Assembly (NCBI GenBank): GCA_021851785.1
Contig: JAJZBV010000028.1
Coordinates: 1-33,151 of the forward strand
Source of the DNA: Pseudomonadota bacterium
GTDB taxonomy: Bacteria > Pseudomonadota > Alphaproteobacteria > Acetobacterales > Acetobacteraceae
Reading direction: 5' to 3'
Length of the DNA: 33,151 bases
Shown: piece after piece, positions 22,679 to 31,247 of the stretch
How positions within the stretch are numbered: the first letter of the stretch is position 1
How the letters are laid out: each line of letters opens with the position of its first letter
Notes under the pieces: generated by a model
The model's input: the letters and a program-made list of their open reading frames with translations, nothing else
Told to the model about the DNA's origin: nothing
Database searches by the model: none
Made by a program: the position numbers and the translations under genes

Positions 22679-23167
22679 TCAAGGATGGATATAAGCGTAG
22701 CCCATGCCTTGCAGGCGCGCGAGTTCGGCAACCCCGCTCGGCACCAGATCCCCTTCCTTCACGCCGTAGAGCGTATGCCAATCGATATGGCGCTCGGTGA
22801 GGGTATTGGAGCAGATGAGGAATTTTACTCCCTCGGCCTTCAGCGCGTCGATCCGCTTGGCGAGATCGGCGTCCTGATTGGCGAGCTGGAACAGGACCAA
22901 CCCGTCGCCGTGATCGACGACCCGGATTTGCACATGATCCTTGCCCACCGCGTTGACGTGGTTGCGGACATTGGTGAGCAGCTTGCGGAAATAGGCGGCG
23001 TTGTCGGGGGTGCCGCCGTCATTGTGATAGACGACCTTCTGATCCTGGTAATAGCCGGGCGGCGCTTGCATCTGCGCGTGACCCTGGCCGGTCGCGAGGA
23101 CGAGGCCGAACGCCGCCAGCACGAGGCCGAGGGCGAGCGGGCGGAGGCGGGAAAAAATCTGTCGCAA
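22679..23167 (-). CDS. Secreted DsrE-family protein
   Basis: The 162-residue protein begins with a signal peptide (LALGLVLAAFGLVLATG, cut near GHAQ). The mature part has DsrE-like features: KVVYHNDGG, VRNHVNAVG, VQIRVVDHGDGLVLF, and one Cys in FLICSNTL at the usual active position. DsrE-family proteins handle protein-bound sulfur. The start codon is TTG at 23167, supported by AAAGGAG seven bases upstream; the first in-frame ATG would remove the signal peptide. It follows a TauE-like exporter and a DUF442 gene, so the group is probably for sulfur compounds. Confidence 0.88.
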   Translation of the reverse strand: MRQIFSRLRPLALGLVLAAFGLVLATGQGHAQMQAPPGYYQDQKVVYHNDGGTPDNAAYFRKLLTNVRNHVNAVGKDHVQIRVVDHGDGLVLFQLANQDADLAKRIDALKAEGVKFLICSNTLTERHIDWHTLYGVKEGDLVPSGVAELARLQGMGYAYIHP

Positions 23168-23296
23168 GGGGTTTCTCCTTTGTTATCGGTTGTCCCGATG
23201 GCCGCAGCAAGCCATGGAAAACCGCTGATATCAAACGAAAGGTTTCGCTTGGATCAATCAATCCGATCGATTGGTCGCCCGGCTTCATCGCGCGGC

Positions 23297-24082
23297 TTAC
23301 ACCCATCCAGCTTCGCGCCCGGCGCGAACGAGAAGATAGGCGCCGACCGCCAGCACGATCGCGGCGAAAACCCGGCGCAAGGCCGAGCGCCGGGCGGCGA
23401 GATGGCGCGCGAGCGCGAGGCCGAGCAGGCCGCCGCCGACGCCGCCGAGAATGAACTCCGCCGCGACGGCCCAGGCGACGAGGCCGGAGAGTGCGTAATT
23501 CACCGCCGCCGTCAGGCCGAAGGTGCCGACCGAGAGCAGCGACGAGCCGACCGCCTCGATCATGCTGAGATCGGTCGCGAAGAGCAGGCCGGGGACGATG
23601 AGAAACCCGCCGCCGATGCCGAAAAACCCGGCGAGCAGGCCGACCGCGAACCCGGTCGCGGCCAGGCGCGGGATCTGCCGCGCGAGCGGGCGCACCCGCG
23701 CCTCCGCCGGTGCTGCGCGCTGATCGCGGAGCGCGAGCAGGCCGACCACCAGCATCAGGAGGGCAAACAAAGCCAGCAGCCGCTCGCCATCGAAGGCCTT
23801 GCCGAGGGTCGAGCCCAGCGCCGCGCCGAGCGCGCCCACCAGCGCGAAAATCCCCGCGCGCCGCCAGCGCACATGCCCGGCGCGGGCGTGGCTCACGAGA
23901 TTGGCGAAGGCATTGACCGCAACCGCCAAAGCCCCGGTCCCGATCGCCTGATGCGGCGGCAGACCGACCACGGCGAGCAGCAAGGGGGTGGCCAGAATCG
24001 AGCCACCGCCACCGATCAGGCCGAGCACGAAGCCGACCGCCCCGCCGCAGAGGAGCGCGAGGACCGGCCCCGATCCCGTCAC
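23297..24082 (-). CDS. TauE/SafE-family sulfite exporter-like membrane protein
   Basis: The 261-residue protein has about eight membrane segments and the duplicated TauE/SafE motif, FVLGLIGGGGSILATPLLL in the first half and LLAGFFGIGGGFLIVPGLL in the second. The family exports sulfite, sulfonates or other organosulfur anions. The start is GTG at 24082, six bases after the DUF442 gene's stop; no strong ribosome site is seen, so expression may depend on coupling. The neighbours suggest export of sulfite or thiosulfate-like ions. Confidence 0.9.
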   Translation of the reverse strand: MTGSGPVLALLCGGAVGFVLGLIGGGGSILATPLLLAVVGLPPHQAIGTGALAVAVNAFANLVSHARAGHVRWRRAGIFALVGALGAALGSTLGKAFDGERLLALFALLMLVVGLLALRDQRAAPAEARVRPLARQIPRLAATGFAVGLLAGFFGIGGGFLIVPGLLFATDLSMIEAVGSSLLSVGTFGLTAAVNYALSGLVAWAVAAEFILGGVGGGLLGLALARHLAARRSALRRVFAAIVLAVGAYLLVRAGREAGWV

Positions 24083-24088
24083 CTGCGG

Positions 24089-24535
24089 TCAGGGTTTCTT
24101 CGCGGTGTGCCCGAGCCGCGCGCTGTGATGGGCGACCGGGGCGCGGAGATCGAAGCCATGCGCCGAGGCCGCGGCACAGGCATCTTCCGCGGTCATTTTC
24201 CCCGATTGAACCTGATGCAGCGCCCAGAGCAGCGCCGAGCGCAGGCCGGAGCGGCAATGCGCATGCACCGGACCGGGCGCATTCTCCAGCACCTCGCCGA
24301 AGCGCTTGACCGCCTCGGCCGGGATCTCGGCGGTGGTGATCGGAATATGGTGATAGGCGAGCCCGTGCTTGGCCGCGAGCTTGGCCGCCTCGGACGCCGG
24401 CATCTGGCCGGGATCCTCGTCATCGGGACGGTTGTTGATGACCGCGCGCACGCCTGAGGCTGCCAGTTGCGCGTAATCCTCGGGCGCGATCTGGGTCGAG
24501 ACGCTCAATTTGTGATGGATTTTCTTGGCTTGCAT
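24089..24535 (-). CDS. DUF442 / TIGR01244-type phosphatase-like protein
   Basis: The 148-residue protein shows ISVSTQIAPEDYAQLAASG-like beginnings (KLSVSTQIAPEDYAQLAA), VINNRPDDEDPGQ and the Cys loop HAHCRSGLRSALLW, typical of the DUF442 family related to dual-specificity phosphatases. In many bacteria this domain is fused to or beside a sulfur dioxygenase (Blh) and sulfur transporters. I chose the ATG at 24535 as it begins the conserved part; the frame is open to 24595. It leads the leftward trio DUF442-TauE-DsrE and is divergent from the repeat-protein gene. Confidence 0.86.
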   Translation of the reverse strand: MQAKKIHHKLSVSTQIAPEDYAQLAASGVRAVINNRPDDEDPGQMPASEAAKLAAKHGLAYHHIPITTAEIPAEAVKRFGEVLENAPGPVHAHCRSGLRSALLWALHQVQSGKMTAEDACAAASAHGFDLRAPVAHHSARLGHTAKKP

Positions 24536-24719
24536 GCGCTGGCTCCTCGGGCTTTGGCTTCCTTCGAGGGCGCACTCTGGCGTGCCCAGGAACAAAGGTC
24601 AAAGCCCCCCTCTCGCCGGAACGTGATGTTAAATTCTCGTAAAATACCCCTTGCCCCGCTTGCCTCGCGGCGGCGGCGCGCCAAAACAAAGCGGAACACC
24701 GAACCAGGGAGAGTGCCGC

Positions 24720-26150
24720 ATGTCCGGAACCGTGACCGGGGCCAATCTGATCATCCCCTATGACAACCAGGGCGATTCGGTGACCATTCCGTTCACCAGC
24801 GCCAATTCGGCGAATTACGTCAATACGACCTTCATCTCGCCGATCGAGAATTACGCCCCGACGCAGCAATCGGATTTCATCACCAACCCGAGCCAGATCG
24901 CCCTCGGCCTGCCCAATCCCTCCGCCCCGACCGCCATCTTCGCCGATTTCGGAACGCCCGGCCTCTCGACCCTCGATCTCTCGAACCAGGACGCTTACGC
25001 GGTGGTCAACGCGAGCACGGTGCCGGTGACGATCAACGCCGCCGATCCCAGCCTGCAATACGTCGTCAATTCCAATGCCGGGACGACGATGAGTGTCACC
25101 AGCGCGACCGGCGAAGCCGCTTTCGCCGGCGGCAACAATATGGTGCAGACCGGCACCACCGGCATCGAGAGCTGGTATTTCGATTTCGAGGGCGGGGTGA
25201 ACACGGTGGTTGCCGCCGATGGCAACAACACCATCACCGGCAGCGCCCAATCCAATCTCATGTTCCTCGGCTCGGGCGACAATATCGTCTATTCCGAGGG
25301 CACGGACACCATCGTCGGCACCAGTGTCACGGGCAGCGGGGGTGCTGAGACCGTGAAGGCGATCGGGCCGGCGCTCACCTTCGGCAATGCCTCCAGCCTC
25401 ACCTTCATCGACGGCTCGACGAGCAATTCGAGTCTCCCCGGCGGCACCGGCACGGTGATCGGCGGGGCGGGCGCGCTCAGCGTGTTCGGCGCGACCGGCA
25501 ATGTCACCGCTTTCGGCGGCACCAGCACCGGCGAGGAGCTGGTCGGCGGCACCGGCGGCAATAATGCGCTGGTCGCGCAAAGCGCCGATGACATCGTCTA
25601 TGGCGAGGGCGCGGGCAATATCATCGTCGCCGGGCCGAACGCGACCGCCGATACGCTGATCGGCAGCGCGAGCGGCACCAGCTACATGTTCGGCAACCAG
25701 AACGCGACGGGAAACATCTTCGGAGGGCCGTTGAACTCCAGCGGCGCCACCGACTGGGTGATCCCGGTCACCGGCAGCAACACGATCTATGGCGGCAACA
25801 GCAACACCGATTCCAGCTATATCTTCACCGGCGCCGGCAACAACACCATCTATGGCAATCAGGGGATCGATTACGTCCAGGCCGGCAGCGGCGCCAACAC
25901 GATCTATGATTCGAGCGCCTACACGCTGATCGGTTTGGTCAACGGCCAGTCCGGCGGCAGCGTCGATGTCAGCGGCTTCAATCCCACCAATGCCGCGTTC
26001 GTTTTGAACGGCTATGCCAGCGGCACGGCGACGACTGCCATTGCCAATGCAACGGTCGCCAATGGCTCGACCAGTTTCACCCTCCCCGATCACACCCAGG
26101 TGACGTTGGTCGGTTACACCGGCGCCCTCACCCACGCCTCTTTCGTTTGA
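24720..26150 (+). CDS. Large repeat-containing, RTX-like secreted protein
   Basis: The 476-residue protein is rich in Gly, Asn, Thr, Ser and Asp and has irregular GGxGxN-type repeats (GAGNNTIYGNQG, GSNTIYGGNSN, GTGGNNALVAQSADDIVYG) that predict a beta-roll or beta-helix. It has almost no Lys and no Cys, and no N-terminal signal peptide. The end (TLVGYTGALTHASFV) resembles type I secretion signals of alphaproteobacterial calcium-binding proteins. AGGGAGAG stands before the ATG. It is probably exported and structural or adhesive. No ABC secretion genes are nearby. Confidence 0.75.
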   Translation: MSGTVTGANLIIPYDNQGDSVTIPFTSANSANYVNTTFISPIENYAPTQQSDFITNPSQIALGLPNPSAPTAIFADFGTPGLSTLDLSNQDAYAVVNASTVPVTINAADPSLQYVVNSNAGTTMSVTSATGEAAFAGGNNMVQTGTTGIESWYFDFEGGVNTVVAADGNNTITGSAQSNLMFLGSGDNIVYSEGTDTIVGTSVTGSGGAETVKAIGPALTFGNASSLTFIDGSTSNSSLPGGTGTVIGGAGALSVFGATGNVTAFGGTSTGEELVGGTGGNNALVAQSADDIVYGEGAGNIIVAGPNATADTLIGSASGTSYMFGNQNATGNIFGGPLNSSGATDWVIPVTGSNTIYGGNSNTDSSYIFTGAGNNTIYGNQGIDYVQAGSGANTIYDSSAYTLIGLVNGQSGGSVDVSGFNPTNAAFVLNGYASGTATTAIANATVANGSTSFTLPDHTQVTLVGYTGALTHASFV

Positions 26151-26183
26151 AAAGTTTTTTGGTTCTTTTTTTCAAAAAAGAAC
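26150..26183 (-). repeat. Dispersed hairpin repeat, copy 3 (inverted)
   Basis: The same hairpin (GTTCTTTTTT and AAAAAAGAAC arms) and its CAAAAAACTTTT flank appear in reverse orientation. It starts at the last base of the repeat-protein stop and lies ten bases from the msrB 3' end. It can terminate both convergent genes. The GACAGCGCCG part of copies 1 and 2 is missing. Confidence 0.8.
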
Positions 26184-26192
26184 CTTTTCCTT

Positions 26193-26636
26193 TTACTTTT
26201 CCTCATCTTGCGGCGTGAAGGCGAGCGCCGCGCCGTTCATGCAGTAGCGGAGCCCGGTCGGCGCCGGGCCGTCCTCGAAGACGTGGCCGAGATGGCCGCC
26301 GCAGCGCGCGCAATGGGTTTCGGTCCGGGTCATGAACAGGCTGCGATCCTCGCGCGCGCCGACGGCGTTTTCGGCGATCGGGGCGAAGAAGCTCGGCCAG
26401 CCGGTGCCGCTCTCGAATTTCGTCGCGGATGAGAATAATGGCGCGCCGCAGCCGGCGCAGCAGAAGACCCCAGAGCGCTTCTCGACATTGAGCGGGCTGG
26501 TGCCGGCGCGCTCGGTCGCGTGGTCGCGCAACACCGCGTATTGTGCCGGGCCGAGGGCCGCGCGCCATTCCTCGGGGGTTTTCTCGACCGGGAAACGCTC
26601 GTCCGTCGTCTTGGCGGTGGAAAACAGTTTTTTCAC
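26193..26636 (-). CDS. msrB: Peptide-methionine (R)-S-oxide reductase
   Basis: MsrB repairs oxidised methionine (R-sulfoxide). The protein of about 147 residues has both zinc CxxC pairs (CCAGCG and HCARCGG), the substrate loop FESGTGWPSFF, and the catalytic Cys in LRYCMNGAAL (usually YCINSAAL; Met and Gly replace the common residues). GTG at 26636 is preceded by GGTGAGG and is my choice; an ATG at 26651 lies in the same frame. No signal peptide is seen, so it is cytoplasmic. It follows rdgB in the same direction at only a short distance. Confidence 0.95.
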   Translation of the reverse strand: MKKLFSTAKTTDERFPVEKTPEEWRAALGPAQYAVLRDHATERAGTSPLNVEKRSGVFCCAGCGAPLFSSATKFESGTGWPSFFAPIAENAVGAREDRSLFMTRTETHCARCGGHLGHVFEDGPAPTGLRYCMNGAALAFTPQDEEK

Positions 26637-26669
26637 GGCCTCACCTCGCATCCTTGGTTCTTCGCCAGT

Positions 26670-27284
26670 TTACTCGGAAAACACCGCCGCCAGAAGAGCG
26701 GCGAAAGCGCGCGCCCGGTGGCTCGCTTCATGTTTACGCGCCGGCGTCATTTCACCATAGGTTTCGCTGGCCCCCAAAGGCACGAATATCGGATCATAGC
26801 CGAAGCCATTCGTGCCGCGCGGTGGCCAGACGGCGTGGCCCTCACTGCGTCCGAGAAAGGTCGCGGTCTCGCCATCCGGCCAGGCAAGCGCGAGCGCGCA
26901 GGTGAACCACGCCCGCCGGTCGGGGGCATCGCCGAGCCGGCGCGCGACTTCCGCCATGGCGGCGGCGAAATCCTTGTCCGGCCCGGCCCAGCGCGCGGAG
27001 TAAACGCCCGGCTCGCCCGCCAAGGCGGCGAGCGAGAAGCCGGAATCATCGGCGAGCGCGGGCAGACCGCTCGCTTGCGCCGCCGCCTGCGCCTTGATCC
27101 TGGCGTTCCCCGCGAAATCCGGAGCGGTTTCCGGAGGCTCGGGCAGGCCCAGATCGCCGGCGGAGATCAGTTCCACCCGCGGCGTCCCGTCTGGCGTGCG
27201 GAGCAGCTCGGCGATTTCGACGAGCTTGCCTTTGTTGTGGCTGGCGAGGACGAGGCGGGTGCTGCGCGAAAGACGGCGGGCCAT
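26670..27284 (-). CDS. rdgB: Non-canonical purine NTP pyrophosphatase
   Basis: RdgB (ITPase/HAM1) hydrolyses dITP, ITP and XTP to keep deaminated purines out of DNA. The 204 residues show the nucleotide-binding [14 protein letters not shown], the catalytic [11 protein letters not shown], and the C-terminal [11 protein letters not shown] and [15 protein letters not shown] blocks. The ATG at 27284 shares one base with the rph stop (TGATG), fixing the start. The rph-rdgB pairing is common in alphaproteobacteria. The usual next gene, hemW, is not here; msrB follows. Confidence 0.96.
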   Translation of the reverse strand: MARRLSRSTRLVLASHNKGKLVEIAELLRTPDGTPRVELISAGDLGLPEPPETAPDFAGNARIKAQAAAQASGLPALADDSGFSLAALAGEPGVYSARWAGPDKDFAAAMAEVARRLGDAPDRRAWFTCALALAWPDGETATFLGRSEGHAVWPPRGTNGFGYDPIFVPLGASETYGEMTPARKHEASHRARAFAALLAAVFSE

Positions 27285-28018
27285 CAGCCGAGGGCGGCGC
27301 GCTGGCGGGCGAATAATTCCTCCGTGCCGGCGCGGGCGAGGCCGAGCAGCGCGATGAGTTCGGCCTCGGAAAACGGTTTTCCCTCGGCGGTCGCTTGCAC
27401 TTCGACGAGGCCGGCGTGGTCGGTGAGGACGAAATTGGCGTCCGCCTCGGCGGTCGAATCCTCGGCGTAGTCGAGATCGAGCACCGCCTCGCCGGCGACG
27501 ATGCCGCACGAGACCGCCGCGACCTGGGCACGGAGCGGCGAGGCCTTGATCACCCGCATGCGCTCCAAATGGCGCAAGGCGAGGGCCAGCGCGACATAGC
27601 CGCCGGTGATCGCGGCGCAGCGCGTGCCGCCATCGGCGTTGAGCACGTCGCAATCGAGGGTGATGGTCATTTCGCCGAGCGCCGCGCGATCGACCACGGC
27701 GCGGAGCGCGCGGCCGATCAGGCGCTGGATCTCCTGGGTGCGGCCGGATTGCTTGCCGCGCGCCGCCTCGCGGTCGCCGCGGGTGTGGGTGGCGCGCGGC
27801 AGCATGCCGTATTCCGCCGTGATCCAGCCCTGGCCGGTGCCGCGCAGGAAGCCGGGCACCCGGCCCTCGACGCTGGCGGCGCACAGAACCTCGGTCCCGC
27901 CGACGCGGATGAGGCAGGAGCCTTCGGCATGGCGGGCGAAGCCGGGCTCGAGCGAGACCGGCCGCAGGGCATGGGCGGGCCGCGCGGTGCGTTGCTGCGC
28001 GGCGGAATCGGCGTTCAT
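27284..28018 (-). CDS. rph: Ribonuclease PH
   Basis: RNase PH trims tRNA 3' ends by phosphorolysis. The 244 residues contain [56 protein letters not shown] and [19 protein letters not shown], the phosphate-binding and catalytic regions. I chose the ATG at 28018; the frame upstream to 28084 has no homologous content. The usual MRPSGR-like N-terminus is replaced by a slightly longer, Ala-rich stretch. It overlaps rdgB by one base. Confidence 0.96.
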   Translation of the reverse strand: MNADSAAQQRTARPAHALRPVSLEPGFARHAEGSCLIRVGGTEVLCAASVEGRVPGFLRGTGQGWITAEYGMLPRATHTRGDREAARGKQSGRTQEIQRLIGRALRAVVDRAALGEMTITLDCDVLNADGGTRCAAITGGYVALALALRHLERMRVIKASPLRAQVAAVSCGIVAGEAVLDLDYAEDSTAEADANFVLTDHAGLVEVQATAEGKPFSEAELIALLGLARAGTEELFARQRAALG

Positions 28019-28135
28019 GATCGGTCTTTCAAGATGTTCCTCATGGGCGCGGGTTATAGCCGGCGCCGGCGGAACCGCCACCACTGTTTTCGGCGCGACA
28101 CCGCTCGTTCGGGGGGAAGGCGGTGAGACGGAACG

Positions 28136-29824
28136 CTATGGGGCATCGCGCCAGGGAGAGCGATCTTGCCAGTGGTCAAGCTCCGTTTGCGCCCAGGTGA
28201 CGGTTTTGTCGGTGTGACAGAGCGTGCAGGGATTGGGTGTGCCAAGCGCCGCGGTTACCGCGGGCGGAATGAACCGAAATGTGTGCGCATGCACCAGGAT
28301 CGCATCGCCCAATTCGCGCTCGATCGCCGGCATGTGACAGGCGGTGCAGGCGCTGCCCGCGCTATCGGGGCGATGATGCGTGTGGGCTGCGATCGTCTCC
28401 GCGTGGGGACCATTCCGGGTAGTCGCGCCATGGCAGGAAAGGCACAGGTCATTGCCCTTGGCGCGCAACATTGCCGGGTTGTCGCTGCCGTGCGGATCAT
28501 GACAGGAAAAGCACGTCACGCCGCGCCGATACATCAGGCTTTGGACGAAATCGTTGCCCTGCATGCGGTTTTTATGCGCGGTGCCATCGGCAAAAAAATA
28601 AAAATCGGTGACGCCGGGATGGCGCCGTTCCAGCCGCCAGACATCGGCGAGCCGTGTCCCCACCGTAAAGCCGACCGGCCAGTCATAATACTGCCCGGCG
28701 ATCGGATTATCGCGCGGGCGTCCCTGCGAGTGACATTGGAGGCAGGTATCGTTGGCGGCGAAGGCATCGAGCCGCGCCGGGTTGATGATCGTCTCGCGCC
28801 TCGGGTCGGCAAGATGATTGCTGCCAGGGCCGTGGCAACGCTCGCAGCCGACATTCCATTCGGTTACCGCATGGGTCTGAATATCGTAATTCACCGAATG
28901 ACAGCCATCGCAGAGCGGCCCGGTCGGCCGCTCGGCATTATCCGGCGGGTAAAGCCGCGCCCACCAATCCTCGTCCTCGGCAACGAAATATGTCAGCCAA
29001 CGCTGATGAACGATGTCCCACTGCACCGGCAGGACATAATAGTCATTGCCGATTTTCTTGAAAAAGCGCTGCTTCCAGCGGCTGCCATAGACCAGATCGG
29101 CATCCCCGGGGGCGGGTTTCATCGCCGCCGGGGCGGAGGCGAGATCGGCGCTGACGGCGCTGGGGGACGCGCGCGGATCGCTCACGACATGCGCCATGCG
29201 GGTCTTGTTCCAGCGCGCGAAAATATCGCGATGGCACGAAGCGCAAGCGGCGGAACCCACATAATGCGGGGTTTCGGTGGCCGCCGCCTTGGCTGTTGCG
29301 CCATTCTGCGCCGCCATGGCGCGCGGCAAAATCGCCGTCACCGGCAGATGGCGGATGAATAAAATGGCCTGCCAAATCGCCGGCGCCGGCAAATCCCACG
29401 CCGGCATGCCGGTGTAGCGAATTCCGTTGCGGATATGATAGAACAACTCGCCATCACTCTGCGCCGCAATGGATGGGCCGCCAAGAGGCGGAACGGGGGG
29501 GTATTCGCCTCTCCCCATGGCGTTCGCGCCGCTACCGTCATAAGCATGGCAGACCGCGCAGTGGCGCTGAAAAATCTGCGCCCCCGCGGTGATATTCTCC
29601 GCGGTTGCCGGCAGCGGGTTGGCCCGCAGCGCCTCCTTCGCGGGCACGCTCGCGCGCAAAAGCCACGATGCGATGGCGATTTCGGAGGCGGGCGGCACTG
29701 AACGCGCGGAAGAAAACCCAGGCAGGATGAGCCGATCCACGCCCCACCCGGCGAGCACAAGCAAAATGCCGGCGATGATGACCACGACGATGGTCCGGCG
29801 AAATTGGACGACGATCCTTCCCAT
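28136..29824 (-). CDS. Membrane-anchored nine-haem cytochrome c
   Basis: The protein of about 562 residues starts with a membrane helix (IVVVIIAGILLVLAGWGV). A class I cytochrome domain follows (CAVCH, with the YTGMPAW axial Met loop), then a multihaem region with eight more CxxCH motifs: CASCH, CDGCH, CERCH, CLQCH, CFSCH, CLSCH, CTACH and CTLCH. It should be periplasmic and carry electrons between a quinone-linked donor and an unknown partner. The ATG at 29824 has GGGAG upstream; an ATG at 29857 adds 11 residues. The C-terminal part recalls cytochrome c554/NrfB-like proteins. No reductase gene is adjacent. Confidence 0.88.
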   Translation of the reverse strand: MGRIVVQFRRTIVVVIIAGILLVLAGWGVDRLILPGFSSARSVPPASEIAIASWLLRASVPAKEALRANPLPATAENITAGAQIFQRHCAVCHAYDGSGANAMGRGEYPPVPPLGGPSIAAQSDGELFYHIRNGIRYTGMPAWDLPAPAIWQAILFIRHLPVTAILPRAMAAQNGATAKAAATETPHYVGSAACASCHRDIFARWNKTRMAHVVSDPRASPSAVSADLASAPAAMKPAPGDADLVYGSRWKQRFFKKIGNDYYVLPVQWDIVHQRWLTYFVAEDEDWWARLYPPDNAERPTGPLCDGCHSVNYDIQTHAVTEWNVGCERCHGPGSNHLADPRRETIINPARLDAFAANDTCLQCHSQGRPRDNPIAGQYYDWPVGFTVGTRLADVWRLERRHPGVTDFYFFADGTAHKNRMQGNDFVQSLMYRRGVTCFSCHDPHGSDNPAMLRAKGNDLCLSCHGATTRNGPHAETIAAHTHHRPDSAGSACTACHMPAIERELGDAILVHAHTFRFIPPAVTAALGTPNPCTLCHTDKTVTWAQTELDHWQDRSPWRDAP

Positions 29825-29959
29825 CCAGATCTCTCCCGGGCGGCTTTCCTCCGCCATGGATCAGGGGCAGCGATTCGGTTATCCTAACCCTGAAGCGCGC
29901 GCCGCGCGTGGTCAATTCTGACCCGTGGGCCTGGCCCGTGGGCGCCTGGGAGCCGGAAG

Positions 29960-30646
29960 ATGAGCCAAATCCGTGGCATTCGCGCCTGCCTCTTCGACGC
30001 CTACGGCACGATTTTCGATTTCGCCTCGGCGGCGAGGCGGGCGGAGGGCGTTCCCGAGGACCAGCGCGGCGCGCTGACCGCGCTCTGGCGCGACAAGCAA
30101 TTGCAATACACCTGGCTCCGCAGCTTGCAGGGACGCTATGCCGATTTCCAGCAGGTGACGAATGATGCGCTGGATTTCGCGCTCGATAGCCTCGGCCTCG
30201 CTTCGCCGGCGCTGCATGCCCGCCTGATGGCGCTTTATCTCAGCCTGTCCCCGTTTCCCGAAGTGTCCGAGACGTTGCGCGCCTTGCGTGAGGCCGGGTT
30301 CGCGACCGCCATCCTTTCCAACGGCACGCCGGCGATGCTGGAGGCGGCGGTGCGCAATGCCGGGCTGGAGACGCTTTTCGATGCGGTGTTCTCGGCGGAT
30401 GCGGTGCAGGTGTTCAAGACCCATCCCCGGGTTTACCAATACAGTCTGGAGAAACTCGGCCTGGAAGCAGCGCAGGTTTCATTCCAATCCTCCAACGCCT
30501 GGGATGCCTATGCGGCCTCGGCGTTCGGGATGCGCGTGGTGTGGTGCAACCGCTATGGCCAGCGCCGTGAGCGGCTGCCGGGTCAGCCGGACCATGAGGT
30601 GAGAAGCCTCGCCGAACTGCCGGCGCTGCTGGCGCCGCCTGTTTGA
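29960..30646 (+). CDS. (S)-2-haloacid dehalogenase, type II (L-DEX)
   Basis: The 228-residue HAD protein shows the L-2-haloacid dehalogenase active site: Asp13 in FDAYGT, Thr17, Arg44, Ser120-Asn121 in LSNGTP, Lys153 and Tyr159 in KTHPRVYQYS, and Ser177, Asn179, Asp182 in SSNAWDAY. The spacing fits the known enzymes almost exactly. It converts L-2-haloacids to D-2-hydroxyacids with release of halide, in the cytoplasm. GGAG lies seven bases before the ATG. It is divergent from the cytochrome gene and has no operon partner or haloacid permease here. Confidence 0.92.
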   Translation: MSQIRGIRACLFDAYGTIFDFASAARRAEGVPEDQRGALTALWRDKQLQYTWLRSLQGRYADFQQVTNDALDFALDSLGLASPALHARLMALYLSLSPFPEVSETLRALREAGFATAILSNGTPAMLEAAVRNAGLETLFDAVFSADAVQVFKTHPRVYQYSLEKLGLEAAQVSFQSSNAWDAYAASAFGMRVVWCNRYGQRRERLPGQPDHEVRSLAELPALLAPPV

Positions 30647-30652
30647 GGTCTA

Positions 30653-31174
30653 TCAGGGCGAGGCCGCGGGAGTGACATAGGCGCGGGTCTCATTGGGTAG
30701 TGGCACGCCCGACTTGACATGCGCCACCACCCGCTCCGGCCCGGCATTATAGGCGGCGAGCATATTGGCCTCCCCCACCGCGTCGCGCATTTCCCTGAGA
30801 TAAGCGACGCCGGCGAGGATATTGTCGCGCGGGTTGAAGGGATCGGCGCCGAGCCTGTATTGCAGCCGGAGCTTGGCATAGGTCGCCGGCATGAGCTGCA
30901 TCAGCCCGCGCGCGCCCGAAGCCGAGACCGCCCGCACCTTGCCGCGCGATTCCTTCTGGATGACCGCGCGGATGGTCCGCTGCGGGATGTCGAAACGCGC
31001 CGAGGCTTGCTGAATATACGGCCCCCACGGGTCACCCGGCGGGCCGGGCGCGGGGTAGCCGTCATAGAGATGAAGCGCTGTCGGCGCCGGCGCCCCGCCC
31101 GCGCAGGCGGCGAGTAGCCCGAGCAGAACCAGCGCGAGCACCGCCCGCAACGCCGGCAAAAAAGGCCGGGCCAT
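30653..31174 (-). CDS. Lytic transglycosylase lipoprotein (SLT domain)
   Basis: The 173-residue protein begins with a lipoprotein signal (LALVLLGLLAAC, lipid-modified Cys in the LAAC box). The catalytic SLT domain has Glu in VIQKESRGKV, then ASGARGLMQLMP and MLAAYNAGPERV, the standard family 1 motifs. It cleaves peptidoglycan glycan strands with formation of anhydro-muropeptides. I chose the ATG at 31174 with GGGAGG upstream; the frame extends to 31231 without support. The protein is small, essentially only the catalytic domain, and convergent with the dehalogenase. Confidence 0.93.
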   Translation of the reverse strand: MARPFLPALRAVLALVLLGLLAACAGGAPAPTALHLYDGYPAPGPPGDPWGPYIQQASARFDIPQRTIRAVIQKESRGKVRAVSASGARGLMQLMPATYAKLRLQYRLGADPFNPRDNILAGVAYLREMRDAVGEANMLAAYNAGPERVVAHVKSGVPLPNETRAYVTPAASP

Positions 31175-31191
31175 CCTTTCCTCCCGCACGA

Positions 31192-31206
31192 CTATCGCAG
31201 CGATAG
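31192..31206. promoter_or_regulatory. Palindrome upstream of the lytic transglycosylase
   Basis: CTATCG-CAG-CGATAG is 18 bases upstream of the transglycosylase start. Its arms equal those of the palindrome upstream of the S24 gene (8915-8927) with a different centre. A shared regulator is only a possibility. Confidence 0.25.
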
Positions 31207-31247
31207 CCGATCGCGGGCAGCAGGCGGGCACACAATCACGTGAAAGC

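Noticed and set aside
25200-25900. CRISPR-like periodicity in the repeat-protein gene
   Set aside because: The periodicity comes from degenerate protein repeats inside one open frame, without identical repeats or spacers.
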